In this document: positions 16,401 to 28,692 of the stretch, one piece after another
How positions within the stretch are numbered: the first letter of the stretch is position 1
Layout of the letters: each line of letters starts with the position of its first letter
Assembly: GCF_000340965.1 (NCBI RefSeq)
Contig: NZ_ANAY01000020.1
Coordinates: 1 to 64,000, forward strand
Source: Nocardiopsis kunsanensis DSM 44524
GTDB taxonomy: Bacteria; Actinomycetota; Actinomycetes; Streptosporangiales; Streptosporangiaceae
Reading direction: 5' to 3'
DNA length: 64,000 nucleotides
Program-made: the position numbers and the translations under genes
Notes under the pieces: model-generated
Database searches by the model: none
Told to the model about the DNA's origin: nothing
What the model saw: the letters and a program-made list of their open reading frames with translations, nothing else

Positions 16401-17024
16401 TCAGTCGAAGACGGGCTCGCGGGTGCGGGTGCGCTTGAGCTCGAAGAAGCCGTCGGTCCCGGCCACGAGACGGACCCCGTCCCAGAGCTTGCCGGCCTCT
16501 TCCCCCCGGGGGATCGGGCTGACGACGGGGCCGAAGAAGGACACGTCCTCCACCCGCACGACCGGGGTGCCCACGTCCTCCCCGACCAGCTTCATCGCCT
16601 CGGCGTGCGAGGCGCGCAGGGTTTCATCGTATTCGCTGCTCCGCCCCGCTTCCACGAGGTCCTCGGGCAACCCCGCCTCGGCCACGGCGGCCTTCAACGT
16701 GGCGGTGTCCTTGGCCTCACCGCGGTTGTGGAAGCGTGTGCCGATCGCCGTGTAGAGAGGGCCCAGCACGTCGGGGCCGAAGCGCTGCTCGGCGGCCGTG
16801 CACACGCGCACCGCCTCCCAGGAGCGCTCCATGAGCTCCTGGTACTCGGCGGGCAGGTCGCGGCCGTCGTTGAGCACCGCCAGGCTCATCACACGCCAGC
16901 GCACCTTCACCGGGCGTACCTGCTCGACCTCGACCAGCCAACGCGACGTGATCCATGCCCAGGGGCACAGGGGGTCGAACCACATGTCGGCGACGGTGGT
17001 CCGCTGCTCGGCGGCCTCGCTCAT
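16401..17024 (-). CDS. mycothiol-dependent nitroreductase-like DsbA-fold protein (Rv2466c family)
   Basis: Thioredoxin/DsbA-fold oxidoreductase of 207 residues. It aligns along its length with my recollection of mycobacterial Rv2466c, a mycothiol-dependent reductase: WFDPLCPWAWITSRWL at the N-terminus, RVMSLAVLN, GEDVGTPVVRV, FFGPVVSPIPRGEEAGKLWD and ending FFELKRTRTREPVFD. The active site here is CPWA, not CPWC, so the second (resolving) cysteine is missing and a monothiol mechanism with mycothiol is likely. The ATG at 17024 has GAGGAG six bases upstream. It is divergent from pepN. Confidence 0.85.
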   Translation of the reverse strand: MSEAAEQRTTVADMWFDPLCPWAWITSRWLVEVEQVRPVKVRWRVMSLAVLNDGRDLPAEYQELMERSWEAVRVCTAAEQRFGPDVLGPLYTAIGTRFHNRGEAKDTATLKAAVAEAGLPEDLVEAGRSSEYDETLRASHAEAMKLVGEDVGTPVVRVEDVSFFGPVVSPIPRGEEAGKLWDGVRLVAGTDGFFELKRTRTREPVFD

Positions 17025-17181
17025 CACTCACTCCTCGATTCAGACACGCAACAGGGGTTTCTCCTCGGTGGCAACCCGACCGATCGGTTGCGCATTCCTC
17101 ACCTGCGCGTGGCAGGATCGATCCGTTACCGACAACGAGATCTCCGGCCGGCGAGGACGGCGGCCGTGGAAGGAGCGTGGC

Positions 17182-19731
<2,550 letters not shown>

Positions 19732-19736
19732 GGACC

Positions 19737-19783
19737 GGCCGGCCGGGCTCTGCCCTCCCCACCGGGGCAGAGCCCGGCCGGCC
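19737..19783. terminator. strong bidirectional terminator hairpin
   Basis: A perfect 19-bp inverted repeat (19737-19755 and 19765-19783) with a 9-base loop lies between the convergent pepN and alpha/beta hydrolase genes. It is the longest perfect stem I saw in the window. Confidence 0.85.
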
Positions 19784-19816
19784 GCCCTGTTCCCGGGTCT
19801 CGTCGGCGACCAGTGG

Positions 19817-20470
19817 TCAGGGCGAGGAGACCTCGTCCCGGTAGAACGTGGCGAGTTCGGCAGCGAAGTCCGCGGGTTTGTGGACGTTGAGCTCGTGCCC
19901 GCCGCTCTCCACGATCCGCAACCGTGCGTTCGGCAGTCCCGCCGCAGTGGCCCTGGCCGCGGGCAGGTTCACCAGGTCCCACGACCCGCACAGCACCAGG
20001 GCGGGGACCTCGACCCCCGGCAGTTGCGCTCGGAGGTCGACACGGGAGACCTCCTCCAGGGCCGCGAGCGCACGCCGCCTGCTCATCCCGTTGGGAGCGA
20101 TGACCCGGGCCGGGAGGACGCGGGTCAGGACCGACTGCAGGTGCAGGACCACCTGCGGTGGGTTGACCTGACCGCCCGAGAGCACCAGTGAGGCGACCCG
20201 GTCCGGGTGGTCGACGGCGGTCCGCAGCGCGAGCATCGCCCCGATCGAGAGGCCGCACACGTGCGCCCGTTCGATACCGCGCCGGTCGAGTCCACGCACG
20301 ATCTCCGCCGCGGCCCCGGAGAAGGAGAACTCGGCTCCGCCGTTGTCGGAGAGTCCGCTGATACGCGGGGCCGTCCCCGAGAACCCCTTCGGCAGGGTGG
20401 CGATCTGGGCCTCCCACGAGTCGGGCCCCGCGCCGAGTCCGTGGAGGAAGACCACTTGTTCGGTGCTCAT
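19817..20470 (-). CDS. alpha/beta hydrolase
   Basis: Alpha/beta-fold hydrolase of 217 residues. The oxyanion strand is VVFLHGLGAGPDSW near 7-20. The nucleophile elbow GLSIGAM (Ser near 93), the late Asp (LCGSWDLVNLP) and the catalytic His (ESGGHELN) give a full triad. The size and cap resemble carboxylesterase/enol-lactonase-like members, but the substrate is unknown. The gene is convergent with pepN and lies 63 bases downstream of malQ on the same strand, so it may be transcribed with malQ. Confidence 0.85.
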   Translation of the reverse strand: MSTEQVVFLHGLGAGPDSWEAQIATLPKGFSGTAPRISGLSDNGGAEFSFSGAAAEIVRGLDRRGIERAHVCGLSIGAMLALRTAVDHPDRVASLVLSGGQVNPPQVVLHLQSVLTRVLPARVIAPNGMSRRRALAALEEVSRVDLRAQLPGVEVPALVLCGSWDLVNLPAARATAAGLPNARLRIVESGGHELNVHKPADFAAELATFYRDEVSSP

Positions 20471-20533
20471 CCCCCAAAACTACAGCGCGTGGTGACTCAG
20501 GTCACGGTGTGCGCGTGGCCGGGGCCGGACCGA

Positions 20534-22573
20534 TCACAGGATCTGGCCGTCCCCGCCGACCGGGCCCACCGTGCGACGGATACGGGAGACCATGCGCGGG
20601 TCGGCGAGCAGTTCGTCCACGAGCACGGGTTCGCCCTCGACGCTGGTGAGCGGGATACGCCAGTTCGGGTATTCCGTGGTGGTGCCGGGCTGGTTCTGCA
20701 TCCGGCGCTCCCCCACCACGTCGGTCAGTGCCACCCCGACCATGCGTGCCGGGGTCCGGGCGAGATAGGCGTGCATGGCCGCCACGACGGCGGCCGGGTC
20801 GGCGACGGGGTCGACGTCCGCCTCCAGGAGCCCGAGTTCCACGAGCACGGAACGCCAGCGCTCGACCTGTTCCTCGGCATCGGCGCGTTCCTCCGCGGCG
20901 GGGCGTTCCAGCAGGCCGAGGCGGTCGCGCAGTTCGACGTGTTCGGTGGACAGGTACGAGGCCACCGGCGGCAGGTCCTGGGTGGCCACGGTGGCCAGGC
21001 AGTCGGTGCGCCACCGGCCCGGGGACGGGGGCCGGCCCTCGGGGTCCTGCTCGAACCACATCACCGAGGTGCCCAGGACCCCGCGGTCGGCGAGGTGTTC
21101 CCGGATCCGCGGCTCGACAGAACCCAGGTCCTCACCGACGACGACGGCGTCGGCGCGGTGCGCGGCCAACAGGAGTGAACCGACCGTGCCCTCGTGGTCG
21201 TAGTGGATGTAGGTGCCCTGGTCGGGCGGGGCGCCCTCGGGTACACACCAGACCCGGAACAGCCCCGTGACGTGGTCCGTGCGTATCCCGCCGGAATGGC
21301 GCAGAGCCTGGCCCAGTATCTGGCGCAGGGGTGCGTAGCCGAGTTCGGCCAGGCGGCGCGGGTGCCAGACCGGTCGGCCCCAGTCCTGCCCGCGCCGGTC
21401 GGGCCCGTCCGGGGGAGCACCCATGTGCAGTCCGGGTACGAGCGCGTCGCCGTACATCCACGCGTCGGCGCCGCCGGGTTGTACACCGGATGCGAGGTCG
21501 TGGACCACGCCCACTGCCATACCGGCGTCGACGGCGGCGTGGTGGGCATGTGCGAGCTGTTGGTCCAGCAGCCACTGCAGCCACCGGTGGAACTCCACGG
21601 TGGGCCAGAGGCGCAGTGCCTCCTGTCCGACGGCGTGGCTGCTCACGTCCCGCAGGTGTTCGGGCCAGGCCCGGAAGTCGGTTCCGTACTCCTCGGCCAG
21701 GGCGTTCCAGGTCGCGAACTCCACGAGGGAGCGTCCTTCGCGTTCCAGGTAGGTGCGCAGGGAGGCTTCGCGTCCGGGGGCGCGCTGGACCTGGAAGAGC
21801 ACCTCCAGAGCCTGGCGTTTGGCCTCCCACACGGCGTCGCGGTCGAGCAGGTCGGCGGTGCGTCCCCTCTCGCGCAACGGTCGGGCCAGACGTTGGATGC
21901 CCTCGCGTTGGGCCGGGTCCAGGCGGGCGTACTCCGGTACGTCCTCGATGCGGAGGTAGATCGGGCTGGCGTACCGGCGGCTGACCGGCAGGTACGGGGA
22001 GGGCTCCACCGGCGGCAGGGGTTCGGTGGCGTGCACCGGGTTGACCAGGGTGAAGTCGGCTCCGAGGTCGCGTGCGCTCCAGTCGGTGAGTTCAGCGAGG
22101 TCGCGCAGATCCCCGGTACCCCAGGAAGCACGGGAGCGCACGCTGTAGATCTGGGTCGTCAGGCCCCACAGGCGCCTCTTCCGGCGCAGTGCCGTGGGTT
22201 CGAGCCGGTCGGGCACAACGAGCAGGGGTGCCTGGTGTTCGCCGTCGGCGGCGGTCACCCGCAGGGTGTGCGCGCCCAGGGGCAGGCCGGGGCCCAGGGG
22301 CAGCAGTGCACCGTCGACGGTCTCCACGGTGCCGTGGGCGCCGTCGGGCAGTGCCAGTTCGGGCGCCTTGCCCTCGCGCACGACCACGGCCGGGGGCAAC
22401 AGCCGTGCACGGGCACGGGCGGCGGCCTCCGGGTCGGTGGTGTCCGCTCCCAGAGCGGTGAGCACGGCGCGGACGGTCTCCGAGCTCACGGCGACCCGTC
22501 GCCCGCGCCAGTCCTCGTACTCGGTCGCGACTCCGTACTGCTCGGCCAGGTGGGCCAGCTGAACGTCCCTCAC
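20534..22573 (-). CDS. malQ: 4-alpha-glucanotransferase (amylomaltase)
   Basis: Disproportionates maltodextrins in glycogen/maltose metabolism; GH77 family, 679 residues. It has the actinobacterial N-terminal beta-domain (about 1-150), then the barrel with GLTTQIYSVRSRASWGTGDLRDL, VNPVHA, SPYLPVSRR, IRTDHVTGLFR (nucleophile Asp), VVGEDLGSVEP (acid/base Glu) and the ending NQPGTTTEYPNWRIPL. The start is a GTG at 22573. No other glycogen genes are near; the preceding gene is a divergent MFS transporter. Confidence 0.96.
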   Translation of the reverse strand: MRDVQLAHLAEQYGVATEYEDWRGRRVAVSSETVRAVLTALGADTTDPEAAARARARLLPPAVVVREGKAPELALPDGAHGTVETVDGALLPLGPGLPLGAHTLRVTAADGEHQAPLLVVPDRLEPTALRRKRRLWGLTTQIYSVRSRASWGTGDLRDLAELTDWSARDLGADFTLVNPVHATEPLPPVEPSPYLPVSRRYASPIYLRIEDVPEYARLDPAQREGIQRLARPLRERGRTADLLDRDAVWEAKRQALEVLFQVQRAPGREASLRTYLEREGRSLVEFATWNALAEEYGTDFRAWPEHLRDVSSHAVGQEALRLWPTVEFHRWLQWLLDQQLAHAHHAAVDAGMAVGVVHDLASGVQPGGADAWMYGDALVPGLHMGAPPDGPDRRGQDWGRPVWHPRRLAELGYAPLRQILGQALRHSGGIRTDHVTGLFRVWCVPEGAPPDQGTYIHYDHEGTVGSLLLAAHRADAVVVGEDLGSVEPRIREHLADRGVLGTSVMWFEQDPEGRPPSPGRWRTDCLATVATQDLPPVASYLSTEHVELRDRLGLLERPAAEERADAEEQVERWRSVLVELGLLEADVDPVADPAAVVAAMHAYLARTPARMVGVALTDVVGERRMQNQPGTTTEYPNWRIPLTSVEGEPVLVDELLADPRMVSRIRRTVGPVGGDGQIL

Positions 22574-22766
22574 AGCAACCGATCATGCCCCACCGGGCCC
22601 CGATCACACGGGAGGTGACACCGGCGTGGGCCCAAACGCGGTTCCGGGTCCGTCCGGATCCCCGGGCCGGCGCCGTTCTGGGCCGGCCGTGCGTGGAGGG
22701 GAGGTCGGGATGTGCTTCCCGCAAAACGCATTGGCCGATTCTGTGGCCGCTCTGCATAGTGGGAGG

Positions 22767-24125
22767 GTGCTGACCAACTACCGCCGTCTCTTCGGTGTTC
22801 CCCACGTCCTGTCCCTGCTGGTCTGGTCGCTGGCCGCACGTTTCTACATGCCCGGGCAGATGATCGCGGTGACCTTCCTCGTGGAGGACTGGACCGGCAC
22901 CTACAGCTACGCGGGTCTGGTGGCGGGCGCCTTCACGCTCGGGATGGCCCTGGTGGGCCCCTTGCGGGGACGGATGGCCGACCGGGGCGGGAGCGATCGC
23001 CTGGTCATGGTGTGCGGTGTGGTGTTCGCGGCCGGGATGGTCACATTGGCGCTCCTTCCGGCGTTCCTGTGGTGGATGGCGGTGCCGTTGGCTCTGGTGA
23101 CGGGTGTTTTCGGTAGTCCGGCCAACCAGATCGTGCGCGGGCTGTGGCCGCGTCTGACCCGTGGCCCGGAGCGGCAGGCCATCTACGCCGCCGAGGCCAC
23201 CACCCAGGAGCTGTTGTTCGTCTTCTCCCCCATCGTCACCGCAGCCGTGGTGACCTGGGCCGGGCCCCGCGCGGCGATGCTGATGCTGGCGGTGTTGGCT
23301 CTGGCCGGTGCTGTCGGTTTCTTCCTGGCCCTGCGCCGTGCCCGGGTGACGGGCCCGGCGCCGGTGGAGGAGGGTGCCGAGGAGCCCGGAGGCCGGCGCC
23401 GTAGTCTGATCCGGGTCCCTGCGCTGGCTCTGCTGTTCACCATGGCCCTGCTGGCCGTGGGCGGGGTCATCGGTATGGACCTGACCATCGTGGCCTGGGC
23501 CAACGAACTGAACACACCGCAGTACGTCATGGTCCTTGCCTCGGTCTGGGCCCTGGGTTCGCTCGTGGGTGGGGCGATCGCCGGTGCCCTGCCCGGAAGT
23601 CCCCGTCTGGTGCGGCGCAGTCTCGCGGCGACCGCGGGGCTCATGCTGCTGGTGCCGTTCATGCCTCCGGTGCTGCACCTGCCGACCCCGCTGCTGGTCC
23701 TGCCTCTGCTGTTCCTGTCCGGGATGACCCTGGCCCCGTTGCTGGCCGCGGTCATGGGCCGCATCGGGGACCTGGCCCCTTCGGACCGGCGTTCGGAGGC
23801 TTTCGGGTGGATGGCGACCGCGCTGGGCACCGGCGGTGCGCTGGCGAGTCCGGCTGTGGGTGCGATGATCGATGCCCTGGGGGTCGCCGGCGGTGTGGCG
23901 GGGGCCGGTCTGGGTCTGCTGGCCGCGTCGGGGCTGAGCCTGTTCGTGCGCCCGCCGAGCGAGGCCCGGCCAGGCGTGGCCGAGGACACCGGTGGGCACG
24001 GCGGGAGCGGCTCTGCCGACGGGGCCCTCAGAGGCCCGGCGGAACCCGGTCGGTCCACGGGCGGGCCCGCTCCAGCTGGGCCGACAGCGCCAGCAGTGTC
24101 CCCTCACCCCCCGCAGGGGCGCTGA
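22767..24125 (+). CDS. MFS transporter
   Basis: Integral membrane transporter of about 452 residues with 12 predicted helices in two halves. A charged loop sits in the middle (RRARVTGPAPVEEGAEEPGG) and the cytosolic tail is long and Gly/Pro-rich. Substrate unknown; the type resembles drug/metabolite exporters. Two starts compete: the GTG at 22767 (VLTNYRRLFGVPHVL), which fits the family and could be leaderless behind CATAGT, and an ATG at 22710 with a strong GGAGGT site that adds 19 residues. The 3' end overlaps the convergent amidase gene by 98 bases. Confidence 0.85.
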   Translation: MLTNYRRLFGVPHVLSLLVWSLAARFYMPGQMIAVTFLVEDWTGTYSYAGLVAGAFTLGMALVGPLRGRMADRGGSDRLVMVCGVVFAAGMVTLALLPAFLWWMAVPLALVTGVFGSPANQIVRGLWPRLTRGPERQAIYAAEATTQELLFVFSPIVTAAVVTWAGPRAAMLMLAVLALAGAVGFFLALRRARVTGPAPVEEGAEEPGGRRRSLIRVPALALLFTMALLAVGGVIGMDLTIVAWANELNTPQYVMVLASVWALGSLVGGAIAGALPGSPRLVRRSLAATAGLMLLVPFMPPVLHLPTPLLVLPLLFLSGMTLAPLLAAVMGRIGDLAPSDRRSEAFGWMATALGTGGALASPAVGAMIDALGVAGGVAGAGLGLLAASGLSLFVRPPSEARPGVAEDTGGHGGSGSADGALRGPAEPGRSTGGPAPAGPTAPAVSPHPPQGR

Positions 24126-25455
24126 ACATCGACCCGATGGGCAGACCGGCCGGACTCCAGTTCAGGGGCACGGTGACCGAGGGCTGTCCGGAGACGTTGT
24201 ACAGCGAGGTGAACGGGGCGAACTCCGTCATGAGCGCGAAGGTCTGTTCCGGGCCCTCCTGCGTGAAGTGCCCGATCGGTACCGGTGGCCGGGTCAGGAC
24301 GGGGGTGAGCAGGACGTCCAGGTGCGCGGTGGCTGCCGTGAACGAGTGCACACCCCGCTGCAGGCGGCCCAGCGCCCGGACGAGCCGGGGCATCGGGGTC
24401 TCGCGCGCCCGTGCACGCAGCCACCGGTTGAGGGCGGTCAGTTCGTGTTCGTGCTCGGGCGCTACCGGGGCGGCCGAGGCCATGGCGGACCACAGGGTCC
24501 CGAAGTCCTCGGCGAAGTGGCCGCCGAAATGCACGTCGTGGGGGACGGGGATCTCTTCCACCTCGTGCCCCAGTCCGGTGAGCACGGCGACGGTCTCCTC
24601 GTGCGCGGCACGGACGTCGGGGTGGATCTGTGCGCCCTCGGCTCCGGTGCCCGAGTAGGTCCCCACTCGCAGTGTGCCGGGTCCGTCCCGGACGTGGTCG
24701 AGGAAGCTGCCCTCGTGTTCCGGTGCACGGAACGGGTCACCGGGTGCGGTGAAGGCCATGGTGTCCAGCAGCAGGGCGGCGTCGGCGACGGTGCGTGTCA
24801 GGGGGCCGGAAGTGGACAGCCCGAGCAGGTCGGCCCGGTTCGGGGCCCCGGAGATCCGGCCGCGGGTGGGTTTGAGGCCGAAGACGCCGCATGCGCTCCC
24901 GGGGATGCGGATGGATCCGCCGCCGTCGCTGCCGTGTGCGACCGGGGCCAGGCGTGCGGCGACCGCGGCGGCCGCTCCGCCGCTGGATCCGCCGGGTGTG
25001 CGGGTGGGGTCCCACGGGTTGCGGGTGGGTGGGGCCAGATCGTTCTCGGTGTGGCAGCTCGAGCCGAACTCGGGGGTGTTGGTCTTACCGGTCAGGACCG
25101 CCCCGGCCCGGCGCAGCCGGGTGGCGAGTCCGCTGTCGTCGGGGGCGACGGTGTCGCGGCAGGGGTAGGACCCGAGTGTCAGGGGTGCACCGGCGACCGG
25201 CTCGAGGTCCTTGACCGGAACCGGGACCCCGAGAAGCGGTGGTAGCGGCTCCGGCGTGTCGTCCATGACCCGTTTCTCCGCATTCAGGGCTTGCTCCATG
25301 GCCATTTCTGGCATGCCCGAAATAAAACAACCCAGGGCCGGATCGTGCTGCTCGGTGCGCCGCAGAAAGTGCTCAGTCACCTCAACAGGCGACAACTCAC
25401 GACTACGGACCAATGCAGCCAACCGGTGTGCCGGAAGATCGTGGATCTGGGTCAT
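24028..25455 (-). CDS. amidase (amidase-signature family)
   Basis: Hydrolyses an amide bond; 475 residues. The Ser-cisSer-Lys triad is visible: Lys in GVPVPVKDLEP (near 80), cis-Ser in TPGGSSGGAAAAVA (near 155) and nucleophile Ser in DGGGSIRIPGSACG (near 179). It resembles GatA-like and 6-aminohexanoate-cyclic-dimer-hydrolase-like amidases; gatB and gatC are absent, so it is not the tRNA amidotransferase. The start MTQIHDLPAHRL at 25455 is standard. The tail overlaps the MFS gene on the other strand, so the two transcripts are antisense at their ends. Confidence 0.93.
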   Translation of the reverse strand: MTQIHDLPAHRLAALVRSRELSPVEVTEHFLRRTEQHDPALGCFISGMPEMAMEQALNAEKRVMDDTPEPLPPLLGVPVPVKDLEPVAGAPLTLGSYPCRDTVAPDDSGLATRLRRAGAVLTGKTNTPEFGSSCHTENDLAPPTRNPWDPTRTPGGSSGGAAAAVAARLAPVAHGSDGGGSIRIPGSACGVFGLKPTRGRISGAPNRADLLGLSTSGPLTRTVADAALLLDTMAFTAPGDPFRAPEHEGSFLDHVRDGPGTLRVGTYSGTGAEGAQIHPDVRAAHEETVAVLTGLGHEVEEIPVPHDVHFGGHFAEDFGTLWSAMASAAPVAPEHEHELTALNRWLRARARETPMPRLVRALGRLQRGVHSFTAATAHLDVLLTPVLTRPPVPIGHFTQEGPEQTFALMTEFAPFTSLYNVSGQPSVTVPLNWSPAGLPIGSMFSAPAGGEGTLLALSAQLERARPWTDRVPPGL

Positions 25456-25624
25456 GGGGTCTCAGGTTAGCGGGCACCAGAGGGGGCACCACCGGAGATG
25501 GCGCCCAACTTCTCCGGAGAGACCGACGAAGACATGACCTTTCCCCGCTTCCCCGCTCACACACGCATCCGCCCGGAAGAGCGAGGAAACAACCGTGTGA
25601 GAAGTCATGCGCTAGGACTCGAAC

Positions 25625-26449
25625 ATGGATGGAACTAATCTGTCCGACGTGGAATCGGCAACACGATCGGACGACCCGGAACAGTCGTCGGAGAACCAGG
25701 AACCAGATGACCCCGGAACCCTCTTCTTCCCCAACCAACGCAAGAGCCAGGGCAATTCGAGCGCACCGGTGTACGGCGCGCTCCTGGCGAACATGTCCGC
25801 CCGCAAGTGGGGCGTACGCATCGGCACGGCAGTGGCGATCACCGTCGTGTTCGGCTTCCTCACTTCCGAGTGGGCGGTGAGCGCGACCCTGGGCATCGGC
25901 GCCATGGTCGTCTGGACCCTCCACAGTTCCCGGAGGGAGTCGGAGATCCCCCGCTGGCGCAAGCCCTCCTCGGCGCAACGGCGCACCGAAGTCCAGTTGA
26001 AGGTGATGAAGCAGCTCGGCTACCGGGTGCTGCACGCCCGGTCCGTCCCCGGCGGCAACGGCCAGATCGACCACTTCATCGTGGGCCGACGGGGTGCCTT
26101 CGCCATCGACTCCGAGTCGTGGGACAAGCGCCTGCCTCTGCGCAACAAGCTGGAGAAGCTCTACCACGGGCGTTTCTCCAAGAACGAGCGCATCGACGAG
26201 GCCCTGGAGGAGGCCAAGCGCGCGGAGGAGCTGATCAGCGCCGAGCTGGGCCGCGACATCAAGGTCCGGGCTTCCCTGGCCATCTACGGGCCCGGCATGT
26301 CCTGGGACAGCCACCGGCTGCGGGGCGTGGACATCATCAGCGGGACCAAGGTGCGCAAGTGGCTGCGCACCGGCCGGGACCGGCTGACCGAGACCGAGAT
26401 CGAGGAGATCCATCAGGCCGCGAAGAAGGCTCTGCCGGCCCGTCACTGA
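25625..26449 (+). CDS. membrane-anchored NERD-domain protein
   Basis: Protein of 274 residues. An acidic N-terminus (1-55) is followed by two hydrophobic helices (about 62-100, WGVRIGTAVAITVVFGFL) and a nuclease-related (NERD) domain from about 118. NERD features include RVLHARSVPGGNGQIDHFIVGRRGAFAIDSE, where the Asp in QIDHFIV and the following FAIDSE match the catalytic-like positions. Such actinobacterial proteins are common but uncharacterised; DNA or RNA processing at the membrane is only inferred. There is no ribosome site before the ATG; CTAGGA about ten bases upstream suggests a leaderless transcript. Confidence 0.8.
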   Translation: MDGTNLSDVESATRSDDPEQSSENQEPDDPGTLFFPNQRKSQGNSSAPVYGALLANMSARKWGVRIGTAVAITVVFGFLTSEWAVSATLGIGAMVVWTLHSSRRESEIPRWRKPSSAQRRTEVQLKVMKQLGYRVLHARSVPGGNGQIDHFIVGRRGAFAIDSESWDKRLPLRNKLEKLYHGRFSKNERIDEALEEAKRAEELISAELGRDIKVRASLAIYGPGMSWDSHRLRGVDIISGTKVRKWLRTGRDRLTETEIEEIHQAAKKALPARH

Positions 26450-26475
26450 GGGCCGCACACGAGTACGTGGGACCC

Positions 26476-26513
26476 GGGCCCGGGACCGACCGCGATGACG
26501 TGGTCCCGGGCCC
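26476..26513. terminator. hairpin after the NERD-domain gene
   Basis: A perfect 12-bp stem (GGGCCCGGGACC with GGTCCCGGGCCC) and a 14-base loop begin 27 bases beyond the stop at 26449. Confidence 0.65.
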
Positions 26514-26741
26514 TCAGTACGTCCTGGGCCATCGCTCTCGCCCCGGACCGCCCGGGCTCCCCAGCCCGTTCCGGCCCCCGCCCGAGAGCCGGACGCCGGG
26601 AGACCACCGGTGACGGAATGCGTGCTCCCGGAGATGGCATCTCATGATGCGGACTCCCTGTCTCCGGACCTGAGACCAAAGTACACCCCTCGGGGGACTA
26701 CCATCGAGAAACGATCACCCCTGACGATGGGAGCCTCCCCG

Positions 26742-28604
26742 ATGCCGCCCCTACGCTCACGCACGGTCACCCACGGTAGGAACATGGCCGGCGCGCGTGC
26801 CCTCATGCGCGCCACCGGTGTGGAGCGCGAGGACTTCGGCAAGCCCATCGTGGCCGTGGCCAACAGCTTCACCGAATTCGTCCCCGGGCACGTCCACCTG
26901 CGCGAGGTCGCCGAGGTCGTGGCGAACGCGATCCGCGAGGCCGGGGGTGTTCCCCGCGAGTTCAACTCCATCGCCGTGGACGACGGCATCGCCATGGGCC
27001 ACGGCGGCATGCTCTACTCGCTGCCCAGCCGTGAGCTCATCGCCGACTCCCTCGAGTACATGGTCAACGCCCACTGCGCCGACGCCCTGGTGTGCGTGTC
27101 CAACTGCGACAAGATCACCCCCGGGATGCTGCTGGCCGCCATGCGCCTCAACGTCCCCACCGTGTTCGTTTCCGGTGGTCCCATGGAGGCCGGAAAGGTC
27201 ACCGTCGTGGACGGCACCGCGACCAAGGTCAAGAAACTCGACCTCATCAACCCGATGATCGCCTCCGCCGACGAGAGCGTCTCCCAGGAGGAGCTCGACG
27301 AGATGGAGGAGAACGCCTGCCCCACCTGCGGTTCCTGCTCGGGCATGTTCACCGCCAACTCGATGAACTGCCTGACCGAGGCCATGGGGCTGGCGCTGCC
27401 CGGCAACGGCACCGTCCTGGCCACCCACACCGCACGCCGTGCCCTCTACGAGCAGGCCGGCCACCGCGTCGTGGAGGCTGCCCGCCGCTACTACCAGGAC
27501 GAGGACGACTCGGTCCTGCCGCTCTCCATCGCCTCCCCTGCGGCCTTCGGCAACGCCATGGCCCTGGACGTGGCCATGGGTGGCTCCACCAACACGATCC
27601 TGCACCTGTTGGCCACCGCCACCGAGGCCGGTGTCGACTACGGACTGCCGGAGATCGACGAGGTCTCGCGCCGGGTCCCGTGCCTGTGCAAGGTCGCACC
27701 GAACACGGACAAGTACCACATCGAGGACGTGCACCGGGCCGGGGGCATCCCCGCCATCCTCGGCGAACTCGCCCGCGGGGGCCTGCTCGACACCAGCCTG
27801 CCGACGGTGCACGGAAAGACCATCGGTGAGTTCATCGACGAGTGGGACATCGCCTCCGGGTCGCCGCTGCCCGAGGCGGTCGAGCTCTTCCACGCAGCGC
27901 CCGGCGGCAAGCGCACCACCAAGGCCTACTCCCAGAGCACCCGCTGGGACAGCCTCGACACCGACCGGGAGCAGGGATGCATCCGCTCCTACGAGCACGC
28001 CTACACCAAGGACGGCGGGCTCGCGGTGCTCTTCGGCAACCTCGCCCCGCAGGGCGCGATCGTCAAGACCGCCGGCGTGGAGGAGGAACTGTGGACCTTC
28101 TCCGGCCCCGCGAAGGTCTTCGAGTCGCAGGAGGAGGCCGTCGAGGGCATCCTGAACAAGCAGATCGACCCCGGTGACGTGGTGGTCATCCGCTACGAGG
28201 GCCCCAAGGGCGGGCCCGGCATGCAGGAGATGCTCTACCCCACGAGCTTCCTCAAGGGCCGCGGCCTGGGCAAGGCGTGCGCGCTCGTCACCGACGGGCG
28301 TTTCTCCGGGGGGACCTCCGGACTCTCCATCGGCCACGCCTCCCCCGAGGCGGCAGCGGGCGGCGACATCGCCCTGGTGGAGAACGGGGACACCGTCTCC
28401 ATCGACATCCCCGGCCGCGGGATCCGCCTGGAGGTTCCCGAGGACGAGCTCGACACCCGCCGCGAGCGGCTGCTCAAGGAACTGGGCCGGTTCCGCCCGA
28501 AGGACCGCGAACGCCCGGTCACCGCGGCGCTGCGGGCCTACGCCGCGATGGCCACCTCGGCCCACACCGGCGCCGCACGTGACGTGACCCAGATCGAGAA
28601 GTGA
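26742..28604 (+). CDS. ilvD: dihydroxy-acid dehydratase
   Basis: Fourth step of valine/isoleucine synthesis: dehydrates 2,3-dihydroxy acids to 2-oxo acids. It has 620 residues with Fe-S ligand cysteines in [10 protein letters not shown] and [19 protein letters not shown]. Also visible are the Mg-binding [11 protein letters not shown] and the C-terminal [20 protein letters not shown]. The longer enzyme (over 610 residues, with the [10 protein letters not shown] motif) is the [4Fe-4S]-type form, like E. coli IlvD. The ATG at 26742 has GGGAG eight bases upstream; in-frame codons further 5' are ignored. Other ilv genes are not in the window. Confidence 0.97.
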   Translation: MPPLRSRTVTHGRNMAGARALMRATGVEREDFGKPIVAVANSFTEFVPGHVHLREVAEVVANAIREAGGVPREFNSIAVDDGIAMGHGGMLYSLPSRELIADSLEYMVNAHCADALVCVSNCDKITPGMLLAAMRLNVPTVFVSGGPMEAGKVTVVDGTATKVKKLDLINPMIASADESVSQEELDEMEENACPTCGSCSGMFTANSMNCLTEAMGLALPGNGTVLATHTARRALYEQAGHRVVEAARRYYQDEDDSVLPLSIASPAAFGNAMALDVAMGGSTNTILHLLATATEAGVDYGLPEIDEVSRRVPCLCKVAPNTDKYHIEDVHRAGGIPAILGELARGGLLDTSLPTVHGKTIGEFIDEWDIASGSPLPEAVELFHAAPGGKRTTKAYSQSTRWDSLDTDREQGCIRSYEHAYTKDGGLAVLFGNLAPQGAIVKTAGVEEELWTFSGPAKVFESQEEAVEGILNKQIDPGDVVVIRYEGPKGGPGMQEMLYPTSFLKGRGLGKACALVTDGRFSGGTSGLSIGHASPEAAAGGDIALVENGDTVSIDIPGRGIRLEVPEDELDTRRERLLKELGRFRPKDRERPVTAALRAYAAMATSAHTGAARDVTQIEK

Positions 28605-28692
28605 CGGCGCCCGGCCCCTGTACAGGGTTTCCCGGGTCCGTCCTGGACCGGCCCCACCCCGGGCAGGGACCCGTCCGCTGAACGCGGAGCCG

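Noticed and set aside
22092..24107. 671-residue minus-strand open frame opposite the MFS gene
   Set aside because: Arg/Gly/Gln-rich shadow overlapping malQ and the MFS transporter, with no ribosome site or motif.
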